The notes: generated from the sequence alone by a model not told the origin. Positions 1 through 7,521 are shown, counted from the first letter of the stretch. The stretch: 8,422 nt of DNA from Planctomycetaceae bacterium (GCA_003455945.1 DMPQ01000005.1:7891-16312), one strand, 5' to 3'. Made by a program: numbers and translations.

Positions 1-753
1 CTCGTCTGCGGAACGCTCCGCAAGGCCTGTCTGGATGGAAGGCTCGGACCGTTCCAGATGCTGACCGCCCGGCGCGAAGAGGACGGCGCACTGGCTCCGA
101 CGCGAGGCAAGGTGGACGGCCGTTATCTGTCGGTCGGCATCGAGTACGTCGGCAACGATCGGCTGTCGACGCTCCTCGACGGCTGCCGCCGCGTCGGGAT
201 CGATCTGCTGATTCATTTCGATGTCGAGCTGATGGGAACCCGCCAGGGACAGGTCTCGAACACGACTCGCATGAACATCTACGACGTCGTTTCGAAGCGG
301 CCGATCTACGAAGGGCCGGCGGTCAACAATCTGCGATTGGCTCGCGAGGCGGACAACCGGACGGTCGAGAATCCGGTCTTCCGGTCGCTCGTCGATCTGC
401 AGGATCTGATCGAACGGCGGATCGCTCCGACCCAAGGGCGAGCGGTGACGACCGAAGAGGCTCGGGTTCGGATCGCGGCGTTGGTCGAGGGGACGAGTGC
501 GCCGAACTGGGGCGCGGCCTGCGAGCTCCGCGAGTACTACACCGCCGGTCTGCTGACGGCCGACGAGTACGCGGCAGCATTCCTGACCTTCACTCAGGTC
601 GAGGCGTCGGTCTTCGAGAACGCGAGTCCCGACGAAAAATTCCGTCTGCTCCTGGCTCCGCAGGACTCGTCGATCGTCCTGACGGCGCGCGAGGCCTCGG
701 AGTGGACACCGCCGCCGCCTCGCAACGAAGCGATCACCGATCCGATCGACTGA
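1..753 (+). CDS. Hypothetical protein, 5' end cut by window edge
   Basis: The frame is open from base 1 to a TGA at 751-753, giving 250 visible residues. The Met at 58 is internal to this open frame, so the true start may lie upstream of the window. I do not recognise a family. The middle reads like a compact beta-rich domain ([18 protein letters not shown], then a segment around [16 protein letters not shown]). It is followed by a charged helical part and a short segment [19 protein letters not shown] that faintly recalls the helical pattern of SHOCT-type modules; this is only a resemblance. The tail is proline-rich (WTPPPPR) and acidic. No membrane segment is visible in the part present, and the N-terminus, where a signal or lipobox would be, is missing. 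It precedes the flavoprotein gene on the same strand by 61 bases and may share its transcript. That it is a real gene is likely from frame length and codon bias; its function is unknown. Confidence 0.8.
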   Translation, partial: LVCGTLRKACLDGRLGPFQMLTARREEDGALAPTRGKVDGRYLSVGIEYVGNDRLSTLLDGCRRVGIDLLIHFDVELMGTRQGQVSNTTRMNIYDVVSKRPIYEGPAVNNLRLAREADNRTVENPVFRSLVDLQDLIERRIAPTQGRAVTTEEARVRIAALVEGTSAPNWGAACELREYYTAGLLTADEYAAAFLTFTQVEASVFENASPDEKFRLLLAPQDSSIVLTAREASEWTPPPPRNEAITDPID

Positions 754-804
754 GTCGCGGACCGGTCGGATGCTGGGTAATCGCGAGGGGATCGTCAGGT
801 CGTC

Positions 805-809
805 GGAGG
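805..809 (+). promoter_or_regulatory. Shine-Dalgarno deciding the GTG start of the flavoprotein gene
   Basis: GGAGG lies five bases before GTG at 815. The alternative in-frame ATG at 770 has no comparable purine-rich site. Starting at 815 puts the Rossmann glycine motif at residues 12-17, which is the usual spacing for this fold. Confidence 0.6.
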
Positions 810-814
810 TGTCC

Positions 815-2455
815 GTGACAAGTCGAACGTCCGTCGCCGTCATCATCGGCGGCGGACCAGCGGGACTGACCGCGGCGAGCGAGTTGCTCGAACGGACCTC
901 GATCCGTCCGATCGTGCTCGAAGCGAGCGACATGCTCGGCGGCATCTCGCGGACGGTCAACTACCGCGGCAACCGGATCGACATCGGCGGACATCGGTTC
1001 TTCTCGAAGTCCGATCGCGTCATGGCCTGGTGGCGCCGTCTGCTGCCGATCGAGAAGTCGGCCGATGATTCGTTCGAGATCCGTTATCAGGGGAAGTCGA
1101 CCGGCGTCGATGCGTCGTGCGACGGTCCCGATCCGGCGACGACCGATCGCGTGATGCTGATTCGACCGCGGAAGAGTCGCATCTACTTCCTGCGGCGATT
1201 CTTCGACTATCCGTTGCGTCTGAGCACACGGACGCTAGCGAATCTGGGGCCGATCCGGATCGCGCGAATCGCGGTCTCCTACGCCGCGGCGAGACTGAAG
1301 CCGATCCGGCCCGAGAAGAATCTCGAACAGTTCCTGATCAACCGATTCGGCACCGAGCTCTATCGCACCTTCTTTCGCGCCTACACCGAAAAGGTCTGGG
1401 GAGTCCCTTGCGACCGGATCGACGCGGCCTGGGGAGCGCAGCGCATCAAGGGGCTGTCGATCACCGCGGCGTTGCGCGATGCGCTGTCGCGCCCCTTTCG
1501 CCGCCGCGACGTCGGACAGAAGCAGGTCGAAACGAGTCTGATCGAGCGGTTCCTGTACCCGAAGCTCGGCCCGGGGCAGATGTGGGAGGCGTGCGGGGAT
1601 CGGATTCGTGCCCTCGGCGGCGAGATCCTGATGCGGCATCGAGTCGTTCGGTTCGAACGGAGCGGTGACCGGATGGTCGCCGTGTTCGCGGTCGACGAAG
1701 CGACCGGCGACGAGCATCGATTCGAATGCGACCATGTCCTGTCGTCGATGCCGGTCGTCGATCTGGTCCGCGGGCTGGACGACTTCGAATCCCCCGTGCC
1801 GCGCGAGATCCTCGCGATCGCCGAAGGGCTCGCCTATCGCGACTTCATCACCGTCGGACTGCTCGTTCGTCGCCTGAAGCCGATCGATCGTGTCCGCGGC
1901 AAGCCGGTCGCGCTGACCGACAACTGGCTCTACATCCAGGAGCCGGACGTGAAGGTCGGACGACTGCAGATCTTCGATAACTGGAGTCCCTATCTGGTCG
2001 CCGATCGCACGACGACTTGGCTCGGGCTCGAGTACTTCTGCTCCGAAGGAGATGCGTTATGGAGTTCCACCGATGAGCGCCTCAGACAACTCGGCGCCGA
2101 GGAACTCCAGCGGATCGGGCTGCTCGAACCGGGACAGGTGCTCGACGGGACGGTCCTGCGCGTGCCGAAGGCCTACCCCGCCTACTTCGGCGCCTACGAC
2201 CGATTCGACGAGCTGCGCCGCTGGCTCGATCGCATCGACAATCTGTATCCGATCGGGCGCAACGGCATGCATCGCTACAACAACCAGGATCACTCGATGT
2301 TGGCAGCGATGACGGTCGTCGACGGACTGATCGCCGGAGGTGTCGATCGCGAGGCGCTCTGGAGCGTCAACGCCGACGCGGAGTATCACGAGACGCGAGC
2401 GGCATCGAGCGACCCTGCGGTAGCGAGCGACGCGGTCGCCGAGGTGCCGTCGTGA
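815..2455 (+). CDS. FAD-dependent oxidoreductase, protoporphyrinogen oxidase/UDP-galactopyranose mutase-like
   Basis: From the GTG start the protein has 546 residues; the frame can extend to ATG 770 (561 residues). The N-terminus [18 protein letters not shown] (residues 7-24) is the FAD-binding Rossmann motif, followed by an acidic end of beta-2 ([10 protein letters not shown]). The GGHRFFSK segment, the [17 protein letters not shown] segment and the C-terminal [15 protein letters not shown] segment together mark the NAD(P)/FAD oxidoreductase group near UDP-galactopyranose mutase and amine oxidases. These are often automatically named protoporphyrinogen oxidase. True HemY/HemG function is not supported by these motifs. 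In my knowledge of the family such genes often sit beside glycosyltransferase or envelope genes, and here the next gene is a GT-C-like membrane protein with a GTGA overlap. A cytoplasmic redox or isomerising step on a sugar or lipid carrier is therefore a reasonable guess, not shown. The frame is intact, with no missing motif seen. Confidence 0.88.
   Translation: MTSRTSVAVIIGGGPAGLTAASELLERTSIRPIVLEASDMLGGISRTVNYRGNRIDIGGHRFFSKSDRVMAWWRRLLPIEKSADDSFEIRYQGKSTGVDASCDGPDPATTDRVMLIRPRKSRIYFLRRFFDYPLRLSTRTLANLGPIRIARIAVSYAAARLKPIRPEKNLEQFLINRFGTELYRTFFRAYTEKVWGVPCDRIDAAWGAQRIKGLSITAALRDALSRPFRRRDVGQKQVETSLIERFLYPKLGPGQMWEACGDRIRALGGEILMRHRVVRFERSGDRMVAVFAVDEATGDEHRFECDHVLSSMPVVDLVRGLDDFESPVPREILAIAEGLAYRDFITVGLLVRRLKPIDRVRGKPVALTDNWLYIQEPDVKVGRLQIFDNWSPYLVADRTTTWLGLEYFCSEGDALWSSTDERLRQLGAEELQRIGLLEPGQVLDGTVLRVPKAYPAYFGAYDRFDELRRWLDRIDNLYPIGRNGMHRYNNQDHSMLAAMTVVDGLIAGGVDREALWSVNADAEYHETRAASSDPAVASDAVAEVPS
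2441..2446 (+). promoter_or_regulatory. Shine-Dalgarno GAGGTG and 4-bp GTGA start/stop overlap
   Basis: GAGGTG lies inside the end of the flavoprotein gene, five bases before GTG at 2452. The start codon of the downstream gene overlaps the TGA stop (2453-2455) of the upstream one. This arrangement is typical of translational coupling and supports co-expression of the two genes. Confidence 0.6.
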
Positions 2456-4326
2456 GTCACGTTCGGTTGACGGAGGCCGAGCTTGCCGCTCGCGCAGCGG
2501 CTCGCAAGGCGATGCTTCGGATCGTCGCGTCGCTGTCGCTCGTCGTGTCGGTCGTCCTGGTCCATGCCGGCTCGCTCGACACCCCCTTCGTCTACGACGA
2601 TCTCGTCGAGATCATCGGCAATCCGCTGATGCACGCCGGAACCTGGTGGCAGTCGACCTTCAGCGGCAACACGCTCCCGGCGCGGCCGCTCCCCTATCTG
2701 ACCTTTCGGATCAACCTGGAAGTCGGCGGTACGGACGTGCGCGGATTCCATGTCGCGAACATCGCGATCCACGCGCTCAATGCCGTCCTGCTGCAGGCGC
2801 TGATCGTCGCCGGATTTCGCCGTGCGACCGCGGAGCGTTTGGGCGAGCGGTCGCGGCTGCTGATCGCGACCTGCGTCGTGCTCGTATGGAGCGTTCACCC
2901 GCTGCAGACTCAGGCCGTTACCTACCTCTATCAGCGCATCGAACTGCTGATGGCGACGTTCCTGCTGGGAACGCTGCTCGCGTTCGATCGTTCGATCGAC
3001 TCGCGACGTCCGTGGGTGTGGCAAGCGGTTGCGATAGTCAGCTGCGCTGCCGGAATGCTGACCAAAGAGGTGACGGCGGTCGTACCGATCTTGGTACTGC
3101 TTTGGGACCGGGCCTTCGTCGCAGCGAGCTGGCGCGAGGCGATGGCGCGTCGATGGGGTCAACATCTGGCGCTGTTCGGGACGCTCGGCATCCTGGTCCT
3201 GCTGCTGATCGGGCAATCGGAGACCTACGGCGAGTTTCGCGAGGGAGGGATCGCGCACTCCGGCCTGGAGCATCTGCTCAGTCAACCGCCCGTACTGCTG
3301 CACTACCTGCGTCTGTGCGTGGTGCCGATCGGGCAGAACATCGAGTACGGCTGGCCGGTGAAGCGCTCGCTCGATCTCGAGTCGGCACTGATCGGCAGTC
3401 TGATCGTCGCGGCGCTGATCGTCTCGATCGTCCTGTTGTTTCGGGCGCCGCGCCACGCCTTTCTGCCGCTCGCCTGGTTCCTGATTCTCGCTCCGACATC
3501 GAGCTTCATGCCGGCCCTGACGATCGCGGCGGAACATCGGATGTACCTACCGTCGGCGATCGTGCTGCTGGGGATCGGGCTGGCGATCGTTCGACTCTCG
3601 CCACGAACCGCCGATCGGCGCGCCACAGTGCTGGCTCTCGGCGGGACGGTGGCGGTAGCGATAACGTTCGGAACGCTGACCGTCGCTCGCAACCTGGTCT
3701 ATCGCTCACGGATCGACCTCTGGAGCGACAGTGTCGCCAAGGCTCCTGCGAGTCCCTTTTCGCGAGCGGCGCTCGGTCTGGCACTGGCCGATGCCGGGAG
3801 GGATGCCGAGGCCGAAGAGCATCTTCGAGTCGCCGTCGACCTGCTCGGCACGTCGCGATCGAAGACCAATCTGGCGATGGTGCTGTTGAGAAACGGGAAA
3901 CGCGACGAGGCGCGTCGGCTGCTCGAGGAGGCGCTCGCCGCGACGCCGCAGCTCCCTCAGCCGCTGGTGCATCTGGGGAATCTCGAACGGACCGAGCGAC
4001 CCGAGCTGGCGATCGAGTACTACCGCCGCGCGATCGAGCTCGATCCGAACCAGCCCCAGGCGCAGAACAATCTCGGCGCGATGCTCGCGCTCACCGATCC
4101 GGCCGAAGCGGAGCAACGGATCCGCCTGGCGATCGCTCTCGATCCGACCAACGCCGAAGCATTCACGAACCTCGGCAACCTGAGCGCTCGACAGGGGAAG
4201 CTGGTCGAAGCGATCGCGTGGTACGAACAGGCACTCCGACTGGACCCTGGAAGTCGAGTCGCTCGGACGAACCTACAGGCGGTCCTGGCGGCGGTCGCGG
4301 AGCGACGGGCACCGCGTCGCGATTGA
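2452..4326 (+). CDS. Polytopic membrane protein with C-terminal TPR repeats, TMTC-like (GT-C fold candidate)
   Basis: The protein has 624 residues in two parts. Residues about 20-410 hold roughly ten hydrophobic segments (for example near 23-40, 101-120, 163-178, 236-254, 308-330, 366-381 and 391-409). Residues about 420-615 hold tetratricopeptide repeats such as [19 protein letters not shown] and [18 protein letters not shown]. The first outer loop has FVYDD (46-50) followed by NP, then [11 protein letters not shown] (78-88), HPLQTQAV (149-156), TKE (204-206) and EHRMYLPSA (361-369). This order matches the TMTC-type membrane/TPR proteins, which in animals act as O-mannosyltransferases of the GT-C class and use a lipid-linked sugar donor. 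The acidic YDD pair would be the candidate catalytic or metal site by analogy. Bacterial members are largely uncharacterised, so the activity and acceptor are inferred. The gene starts at a GTG overlapping the stop of the flavoprotein gene and ends convergently with a small secreted-protein gene. The frame is intact, with no frameshift. Confidence 0.87.
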   Translation: MSHVRLTEAELAARAAARKAMLRIVASLSLVVSVVLVHAGSLDTPFVYDDLVEIIGNPLMHAGTWWQSTFSGNTLPARPLPYLTFRINLEVGGTDVRGFHVANIAIHALNAVLLQALIVAGFRRATAERLGERSRLLIATCVVLVWSVHPLQTQAVTYLYQRIELLMATFLLGTLLAFDRSIDSRRPWVWQAVAIVSCAAGMLTKEVTAVVPILVLLWDRAFVAASWREAMARRWGQHLALFGTLGILVLLLIGQSETYGEFREGGIAHSGLEHLLSQPPVLLHYLRLCVVPIGQNIEYGWPVKRSLDLESALIGSLIVAALIVSIVLLFRAPRHAFLPLAWFLILAPTSSFMPALTIAAEHRMYLPSAIVLLGIGLAIVRLSPRTADRRATVLALGGTVAVAITFGTLTVARNLVYRSRIDLWSDSVAKAPASPFSRAALGLALADAGRDAEAEEHLRVAVDLLGTSRSKTNLAMVLLRNGKRDEARRLLEEALAATPQLPQPLVHLGNLERTERPELAIEYYRRAIELDPNQPQAQNNLGAMLALTDPAEAEQRIRLAIALDPTNAEAFTNLGNLSARQGKLVEAIAWYEQALRLDPGSRVARTNLQAVLAAVAERRAPRRD

Positions 4327-4366
4327 GACGGGGCGCGAATGAAACGCGTCGAGCCAAGAAACGACT

Positions 4367-4395
4367 CGGGCGACGCGAAGGATTCGCGTCGCCCG
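4367..4395. terminator. Perfect 13-bp hairpin between convergent genes, probable bidirectional terminator
   Basis: The arm CGGGCGACGCGAA (4367-4379) is matched exactly by TTCGCGTCGCCCG (4383-4395), with a three-base loop GGA. It lies 41 bases after the stop of the TPR gene and 48 bases after the stop of the opposing secreted-protein gene. On the + strand no T run follows. On the - strand the downstream side reads AGTCGTTTCTTGG, a weak T-rich stretch. The stem and convergent position support transcription termination; the poor U tract keeps this below certain. Confidence 0.6.
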
Positions 4396-4442
4396 GATGT
4401 CTGCGGTGCGGAGAGGTCGAACTTAGCCGAGCCTCGGTCGGG

Positions 4443-4775
4443 TCAGAACACGTCCAGCAGGAAGTGATGACCCCAGTGGTAACGCCGCGGGTTCGGGTAG
4501 TAGTTGTGCCAGCCCTTGTTGTAGACCGGCGTCCGCATCTCCATCGGGTACCGGTAGTACATGCTCTCCGACGAGCGGTAGTACTCGTTCCCGTAGTAGT
4601 TCTGCGGATAGTAGACGTACGGGTAGTGGTAGAAGCGATCCCAGTCCCGCATCGAGTACTGGCCGCCCCACACGCGCCCGTAGGCCTGCTGCTGCTGGGC
4701 GGCAGCTTCGGTCTGCGGGATGCAGAAGAACATCACGACGGCGCAGGCGAGCGCCAGAAGCGAACGACGGATCAT
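4443..4775 (-). CDS. Small secreted tyrosine-rich protein
   Basis: The protein has 110 residues. The N-terminus MIRRSLLALACAVVMFF is a standard signal peptide with a cleavage site likely near AAA-QQQQ (residues 24-27). The mature part has about 84 residues, of which 18 are Tyr and 4 are Trp, with many Arg, His, Asn and Pro and little hydrophobic core. Tyr occurs largely in YY or YxY pairs (FYHYPYVYYPQNYYG, EYYRSSESMYYRYP). The C-terminus ends HWGHHFLLDVF. There is one Cys in the signal region and none in the mature part, so no disulfides are expected. From memory, short proteins of this look are widespread in Planctomycetes and carry uninformative automatic names; I cannot name a function. 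An exported structural, wall- or matrix-associated role is a guess. The start is well supported by a Shine-Dalgarno seven bases upstream. The gene is transcribed alone or after the hydrolase gene 279 bases upstream on the same strand. Confidence 0.85.
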   Translation of the reverse strand: MIRRSLLALACAVVMFFCIPQTEAAAQQQQAYGRVWGGQYSMRDWDRFYHYPYVYYPQNYYGNEYYRSSESMYYRYPMEMRTPVYNKGWHNYYPNPRRYHWGHHFLLDVF

Positions 4776-4894
4776 CGAGGTTCCCCCCTCCGGTTATCCG
4801 CAGCGTTTGGACGGCGTCGGCGACGCCTGACGGTCGCCGTCGGACCTGACGCTCTCATCGGCTCGATGAGGGGCGGAGTTTGAGGAATAACCGG
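4776..4894 (-). promoter_or_regulatory. Candidate structured 5' leader of the Tyr-rich protein gene
   Basis: Read on the - strand, complementary segments nest without conflict. CCGGTTAT (4894-4887) can pair with ATAACCGG (4797-4790), which runs into the ribosome binding site. Inside lies CTCATCG/CGATGAG (hairpin 4870-4854). Next, AGCGT (4853-4849) pairs with ACGCT (4806-4802), enclosing two hairpins: GACGG/CCGTC (4841-4829) and GGCGTC/GACGCC (4827-4813). CCTGAC also occurs twice on the + strand (4826-4831 and 4845-4850). The outer helix would partly hide the Shine-Dalgarno. Short GC helices arise easily by chance at this base composition, and no promoter or transcript start is established, so this is only a candidate. 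No known riboswitch class is recognised. Confidence 0.25.
4783..4791 (-). promoter_or_regulatory. Strong Shine-Dalgarno of the Tyr-rich protein gene
   Basis: On the - strand GGAGGGGGG precedes the ATG (4775-4773) by seven bases. It is the longest purine-rich ribosome binding site in the window, which suggests high expression of this small exported protein. Confidence 0.65.
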
Positions 4895-5054
4895 CAGAAC
4901 CGGGCCTCGAAGCAGTGTCTCGGCGAGCGTCGCCGCACGGAGGCGGAAGCTGGGGAAGTCACGATGAGGAACCGACGACGCGTTTCCCGCGCTGTCGCAT
5001 CGGCCGAGCGTCGAGCCGGGAGGTCCGTGGCTGCCGCCGACCGAATCTCGCGGC

Positions 5055-5837
5055 TCACTCCGGCAGCTTGCCGTCGGCCAGTTCCTTTTCGAACTCGTCC
5101 ATCAGCGGCCAGTCGACCGCACAGGTGCCGAAGTCGGACATGTGCAGGTACGTCTGCAGTCGATCGATCGTCCGCTGGATCATCGCGGCATCCTTGCGGA
5201 AGATCGGACCGTGACTCGGCAAGAGCCACTTCACGTCGGCGTCGCGGATCCGTTCGAGCGAACGGATGAAGGCGCGCAGATCGCTCCCGTGATGCGCGTC
5301 GATCGCGCCGACGCCGCCGTCGCGATAGATGTTGTCGCCGCTGAAGAGCAGCTCCCCCATGCGGAACGCGAGCTGGCTGTCGGTATGCCCGGGAGTCGAC
5401 CAGACCTCGAGTTCCAGGTCGCCGACCTTGATCCGATCGCCGTCGTCGACCTGGTGGTCGATCTTGACCGGAGGCATCTCCAGGCTGACCTTCTGCGCCG
5501 GAATGTCGGCGAACGTCCAGAGCCGATCGCCGCTCTCGAGCGGAGCGACCGCCTTGGGATGACTCGTGACCGTGGTCCGCAGTACCTGCTTCGCTTTTGC
5601 CAGCGCCTGGATGTGGTCGACGTCGGCATGCGTCGCCACGAGCGTGCGGCAGTTCGACAGCGGAAAGTCGAGTTGCCGGATCATTTCGAGGACTTCGGCG
5701 ATCGTGTCGTCGTAGCCGACGTCGATCAGCAGCCATTCGTCCCGATCGTAGATCAGGTAGATGTTGCAGCCGATCATCTCTCCCAGTTGGTGATTCACCT
5801 CGATCACGCCGGGGAAGACCGGTTTCCGAACTCGCAT
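5055..5837 (-). CDS. Metallo-beta-lactamase-fold hydrolase with HxDxDH motif
   Basis: From the ATG at 5837 the protein has 260 residues. Metal-site motifs of the MBL fold appear in order: ATHADVDHIQ (68-77; H70, D72, D74, H75), STPGHTDSQ (147-155; H151), FSGDNIY (165-171; D168, the expected bridging ligand) and LPSHGP (206-211; H209). The usual HxHxDH is HxDxDH here, with Asp replacing the second His; I know this variant from other MBL hydrolases but the substrate is unpredictable. Length and motifs fit a glyoxalase II-like or lactonase-like cytoplasmic hydrolase; no signal peptide is visible. The frame stays open 112 codons further upstream to 6173, but that part is low-complexity and covers the divergent intergenic region, while the fold begins near residue 8 of this start. 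GAGAG ends six bases before the chosen ATG. The gene diverges from the halogenase-like gene. Confidence 0.87.
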   Translation of the reverse strand: MRVRKPVFPGVIEVNHQLGEMIGCNIYLIYDRDEWLLIDVGYDDTIAEVLEMIRQLDFPLSNCRTLVATHADVDHIQALAKAKQVLRTTVTSHPKAVAPLESGDRLWTFADIPAQKVSLEMPPVKIDHQVDDGDRIKVGDLELEVWSTPGHTDSQLAFRMGELLFSGDNIYRDGGVGAIDAHHGSDLRAFIRSLERIRDADVKWLLPSHGPIFRKDAAMIQRTIDRLQTYLHMSDFGTCAVDWPLMDEFEKELADGKLPE

Positions 5838-6171
5838 CGCACGCTCTCGCGACCAGGGAGAGAAGAGATGTCGCAACCACCTGGAGGGTGGTCCCGACGG
5901 GGCGATTCTAGACTTCCGGACGGTGATTGACGAGGGAGTCGGGCGAGGGACCGGACGATTCCCCGGCGAGCGGTCCGGGCGTCCGCTGTCGGCCCCTCCG
6001 ACGAGCCGCGGACCGGGGCCGCGAATCGTCCGATCGACCGCACCCCGAGGACCTTGCGACTTGCTGCCCGAGCGATTTCGGCAAGAATGAACCATCGTCA
6101 TTCCAGCCGCATCGCCGTCGGCGACGCCTTCGAGTTCCGCTCGGCCGGAACTTCCCTCCGGAGAAATCGAC
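5838..6171. other. Divergent intergenic region, 334 bases, likely holding two promoters
   Basis: This stretch separates the two divergent starts at 5837 and 6172. Open frames crossing it are Arg/Ser/Pro-rich shadows. It contains the inverted pair ACCACC/GGTGGT (5876-5881/5887-5892) in the hydrolase leader. It also contains a three-copy hexamer GGACCG (5948-5953, 6010-6015, and as CGGTCC at 5971-5976) and CGGCCCC/GGGGCCG (5990-5996/6015-6021). On the + strand TTGCTG (6061-6066) and AAGAAT (6083-6088), 16 bases apart, are a weak sigma-70-like pair. No strong promoter consensus is visible on either strand. Confidence 0.4.
6160..6163 (+). promoter_or_regulatory. Ribosome binding site of the halogenase-like gene
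   Basis: GGAG, followed by AAATCGAC, ends eight bases before the ATG at 6172. It fixes this start, which also places the FAD-binding GGGPAG at residues 11-16. Confidence 0.6.
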
Positions 6172-7422
6172 ATGCAAGACCGCTACGACTGTGTGGTGAT
6201 CGGCGGAGGCCCTGCCGGAACCACCACCGCCGCGCTCGTCGCCGAACAGGGGTTCTCGACGCTGCTGGTCGAACGGGAATCGATCCCTCGGTTTCATGTC
6301 GGCGAATCGCTGATGCCCGAAACGTACTGGACGCTCCGGCGATTGGGCGTGCTCGACAAGGTCCGGAGCGGCCGGTTCGTGCGCAAGAACGGTGTCCAGT
6401 TCGTCAACCACGAAGGGAAGGAGAGCCGACCGTTCTTCTTCACCGAAGCGGACGAACGGGATTGTGCCGAGACGCTGCACGTCCAGCGAGGCGAATTCGA
6501 TCAGGTGATGTTCGAGAACGCTCGCGAGAAGGGAGCGACCTGCCTGGATCGAACCCGCGTGCTGGAGATCGACCTGCAGGAGCAAGGGGATCACCGCGTG
6601 GCGATCCGCGATGCCGAGGGGAATGATCATCAGGTTGCCGCGAAGATCGTCGTCGATGCTTCGGGACAACAGGCGATGATCGCCAATCGACTGAACCTGC
6701 GCGTCGTCGATCCGGAACTCAAGAAGACGGCGATCTGGGGCTACTATCGCAATGCCCGCCGCAATGCGCCGGGGGAGCCGGAGGTGACCTGCGTCCTCCA
6801 CACCCGATCGAAGCGCTGCTGGTTCTGGTACATCCCGCTCGCCGACGGAACGGTCAGCATCGGCGTGGTCGGTGACGCCGAGTACCTGCTCAAGGGGCGA
6901 GGGACTCCGGAGCAGACGTTCCGCGAGGAGCAGGCCGAGTGTCTCGGACTGCAGGAGCGGATGGCCGACGCCGAACTGGTCAGCGGTTATCACGTCGCTC
7001 GCGAGTTCTCGTACAAGACCCGTCAGATGGCAGGGCAGGGGTGGGTGCTGGTCGGTGACGCCTGGGGCTTCATCGATCCGATCTACTCGTCCGGAGTCTT
7101 CCTGGCGCTCAAGAGCGGCGAGATGGCGGCCGACGCGATCGTCGATGCGTTGCGTCGCAACGATCTCTCGGCCGAAACGCTCGGAGCGTGGCGCGGTCCG
7201 TTCGAGGCGGGAGTCGTCTGGATCCGGAAGCTCGTCAACGCGTTCTACACCGAAGAGTTCAGCTTCGGCGAATTCATGAAGGCGTTCCCGCAGCATCGCA
7301 ACAACCTGACCGACCTGCTCGTCGGCAAGGTGTTCGACGGCGACCCCGGGCGCATCTTCAAGGACATGGATCCTTGGATCGCTTCGCTTCGCCACGGTGA
7401 TGCGGCCGCGATGAAGGCCTGA
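6172..7422 (+). CDS. FAD-dependent halogenase-like oxidoreductase
   Basis: The protein has 416 residues. The N-terminal Rossmann motif is CVVIGGGPAGTTTAALVAE (residues 7-25), followed by an acidic beta-2 end (LLVERE). Next come FHVGESLMP (41-49), FVRKNGVQF (69-77; K72), CWFWYIPL (216-223; matching WxWxIP at 217-222) and WVLVGDAWGFIDPIYSSG (291-308), the FAD ribityl-binding segment. GES-(L/M)P, a Lys two residues before the position-74 Gly, WxWxIP and DPxxSxG are all shared with flavin-dependent halogenases, especially the CmlS-like branch that acts on small or carrier-bound substrates. Such halogenases form hypohalous acid at FAD and pass it to a Lys; K72 is the candidate by position. Related epoxidases, hydroxylases and geranylgeranyl reductases share much of the fold, so halogenation is a hypothesis. 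No flavin reductase, carrier protein or biosynthetic partner is visible in the window. The next gene, hemH, follows after 135 bases on the same strand. Confidence 0.85.
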   Translation: MQDRYDCVVIGGGPAGTTTAALVAEQGFSTLLVERESIPRFHVGESLMPETYWTLRRLGVLDKVRSGRFVRKNGVQFVNHEGKESRPFFFTEADERDCAETLHVQRGEFDQVMFENAREKGATCLDRTRVLEIDLQEQGDHRVAIRDAEGNDHQVAAKIVVDASGQQAMIANRLNLRVVDPELKKTAIWGYYRNARRNAPGEPEVTCVLHTRSKRCWFWYIPLADGTVSIGVVGDAEYLLKGRGTPEQTFREEQAECLGLQERMADAELVSGYHVAREFSYKTRQMAGQGWVLVGDAWGFIDPIYSSGVFLALKSGEMAADAIVDALRRNDLSAETLGAWRGPFEAGVVWIRKLVNAFYTEEFSFGEFMKAFPQHRNNLTDLLVGKVFDGDPGRIFKDMDPWIASLRHGDAAAMKA

Positions 7423-7456
7423 TCCGGATCGCCTTGCCGTGCGATGCCCTGGCTGT

Positions 7457-7493
7457 CGACCGAGTCGGCCGATTCGTTACGGCCGACCGGTCG
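7457..7493 (+). terminator. Strong bulged hairpin between halogenase-like gene and hemH
   Basis: CGACCG (7457-7462) pairs with CGGTCG (7488-7493), and GTCGGCCG (7464-7471) pairs with CGGCCGAC (7480-7487). This gives 14 base pairs with one bulged A (7463) and an eight-base loop ATTCGTTA. It begins 35 bases after the stop of the upstream gene and ends 64 bases before the hemH start. There is no T tract directly after it. It may end or attenuate the upstream transcript, or be part of a hemH leader; both remain open. Confidence 0.4.
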
Positions 7494-7521
7494 CCGTTCG
7501 GTTCGACCATACCTCCAGACG

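Noticed and set aside
770..814. Upstream ATG start for the flavoprotein
   Set aside because: It has no ribosome binding site and adds 15 residues before the Rossmann strand; GTG 815 with GGAGG fits better, though 770 is not excluded.
815..2455. Protoporphyrinogen oxidase (hemY) assignment, tempting because hemH is in the window
   Set aside because: [13 protein letters not shown] and [13 protein letters not shown] motifs fit the UDP-galactopyranose-mutase-like oxidoreductase group, and the partner gene is a membrane GT-C-like protein, not a heme gene.
2386..3537. 383-codon open frame on the - strand
   Set aside because: It is antisense to the membrane/TPR gene. The product is a low-complexity Arg/Gln/Asp-rich string.
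2646..4883. 745-codon open frame on the + strand
   Set aside because: It lies out of frame over the TPR gene and the opposite Tyr-rich gene. The product is Arg/Ala/Asp/Gly/Ser-rich with no motif, a typical high-G+C shadow.
4921..4935. CGGCGA/TCGCCG hairpin as terminator of the MBL gene
   Set aside because: The stem is only six base pairs, lies 120 bases past the stop and has no T tract; it is expected by chance here.
4813..6128. Shared 14-base string around GTCGGCGACGCC at 4815-4828 and 6115-6128
   Set aside because: It is a short G+C-rich word of the most common composition in this DNA; no longer similarity surrounds it.
5838..6173. 112-codon N-terminal extension of the MBL hydrolase
   Set aside because: The frame is open, but the sequence is Arg/Ser/Gly/Pro-rich with no fold signal and would overlap the ribosome binding site and start of the divergent gene.
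5908..7395. 495-codon open frame on the - strand
   Set aside because: It is antisense to the halogenase-like gene, whose motifs are clear. It shows no family motif of its own.
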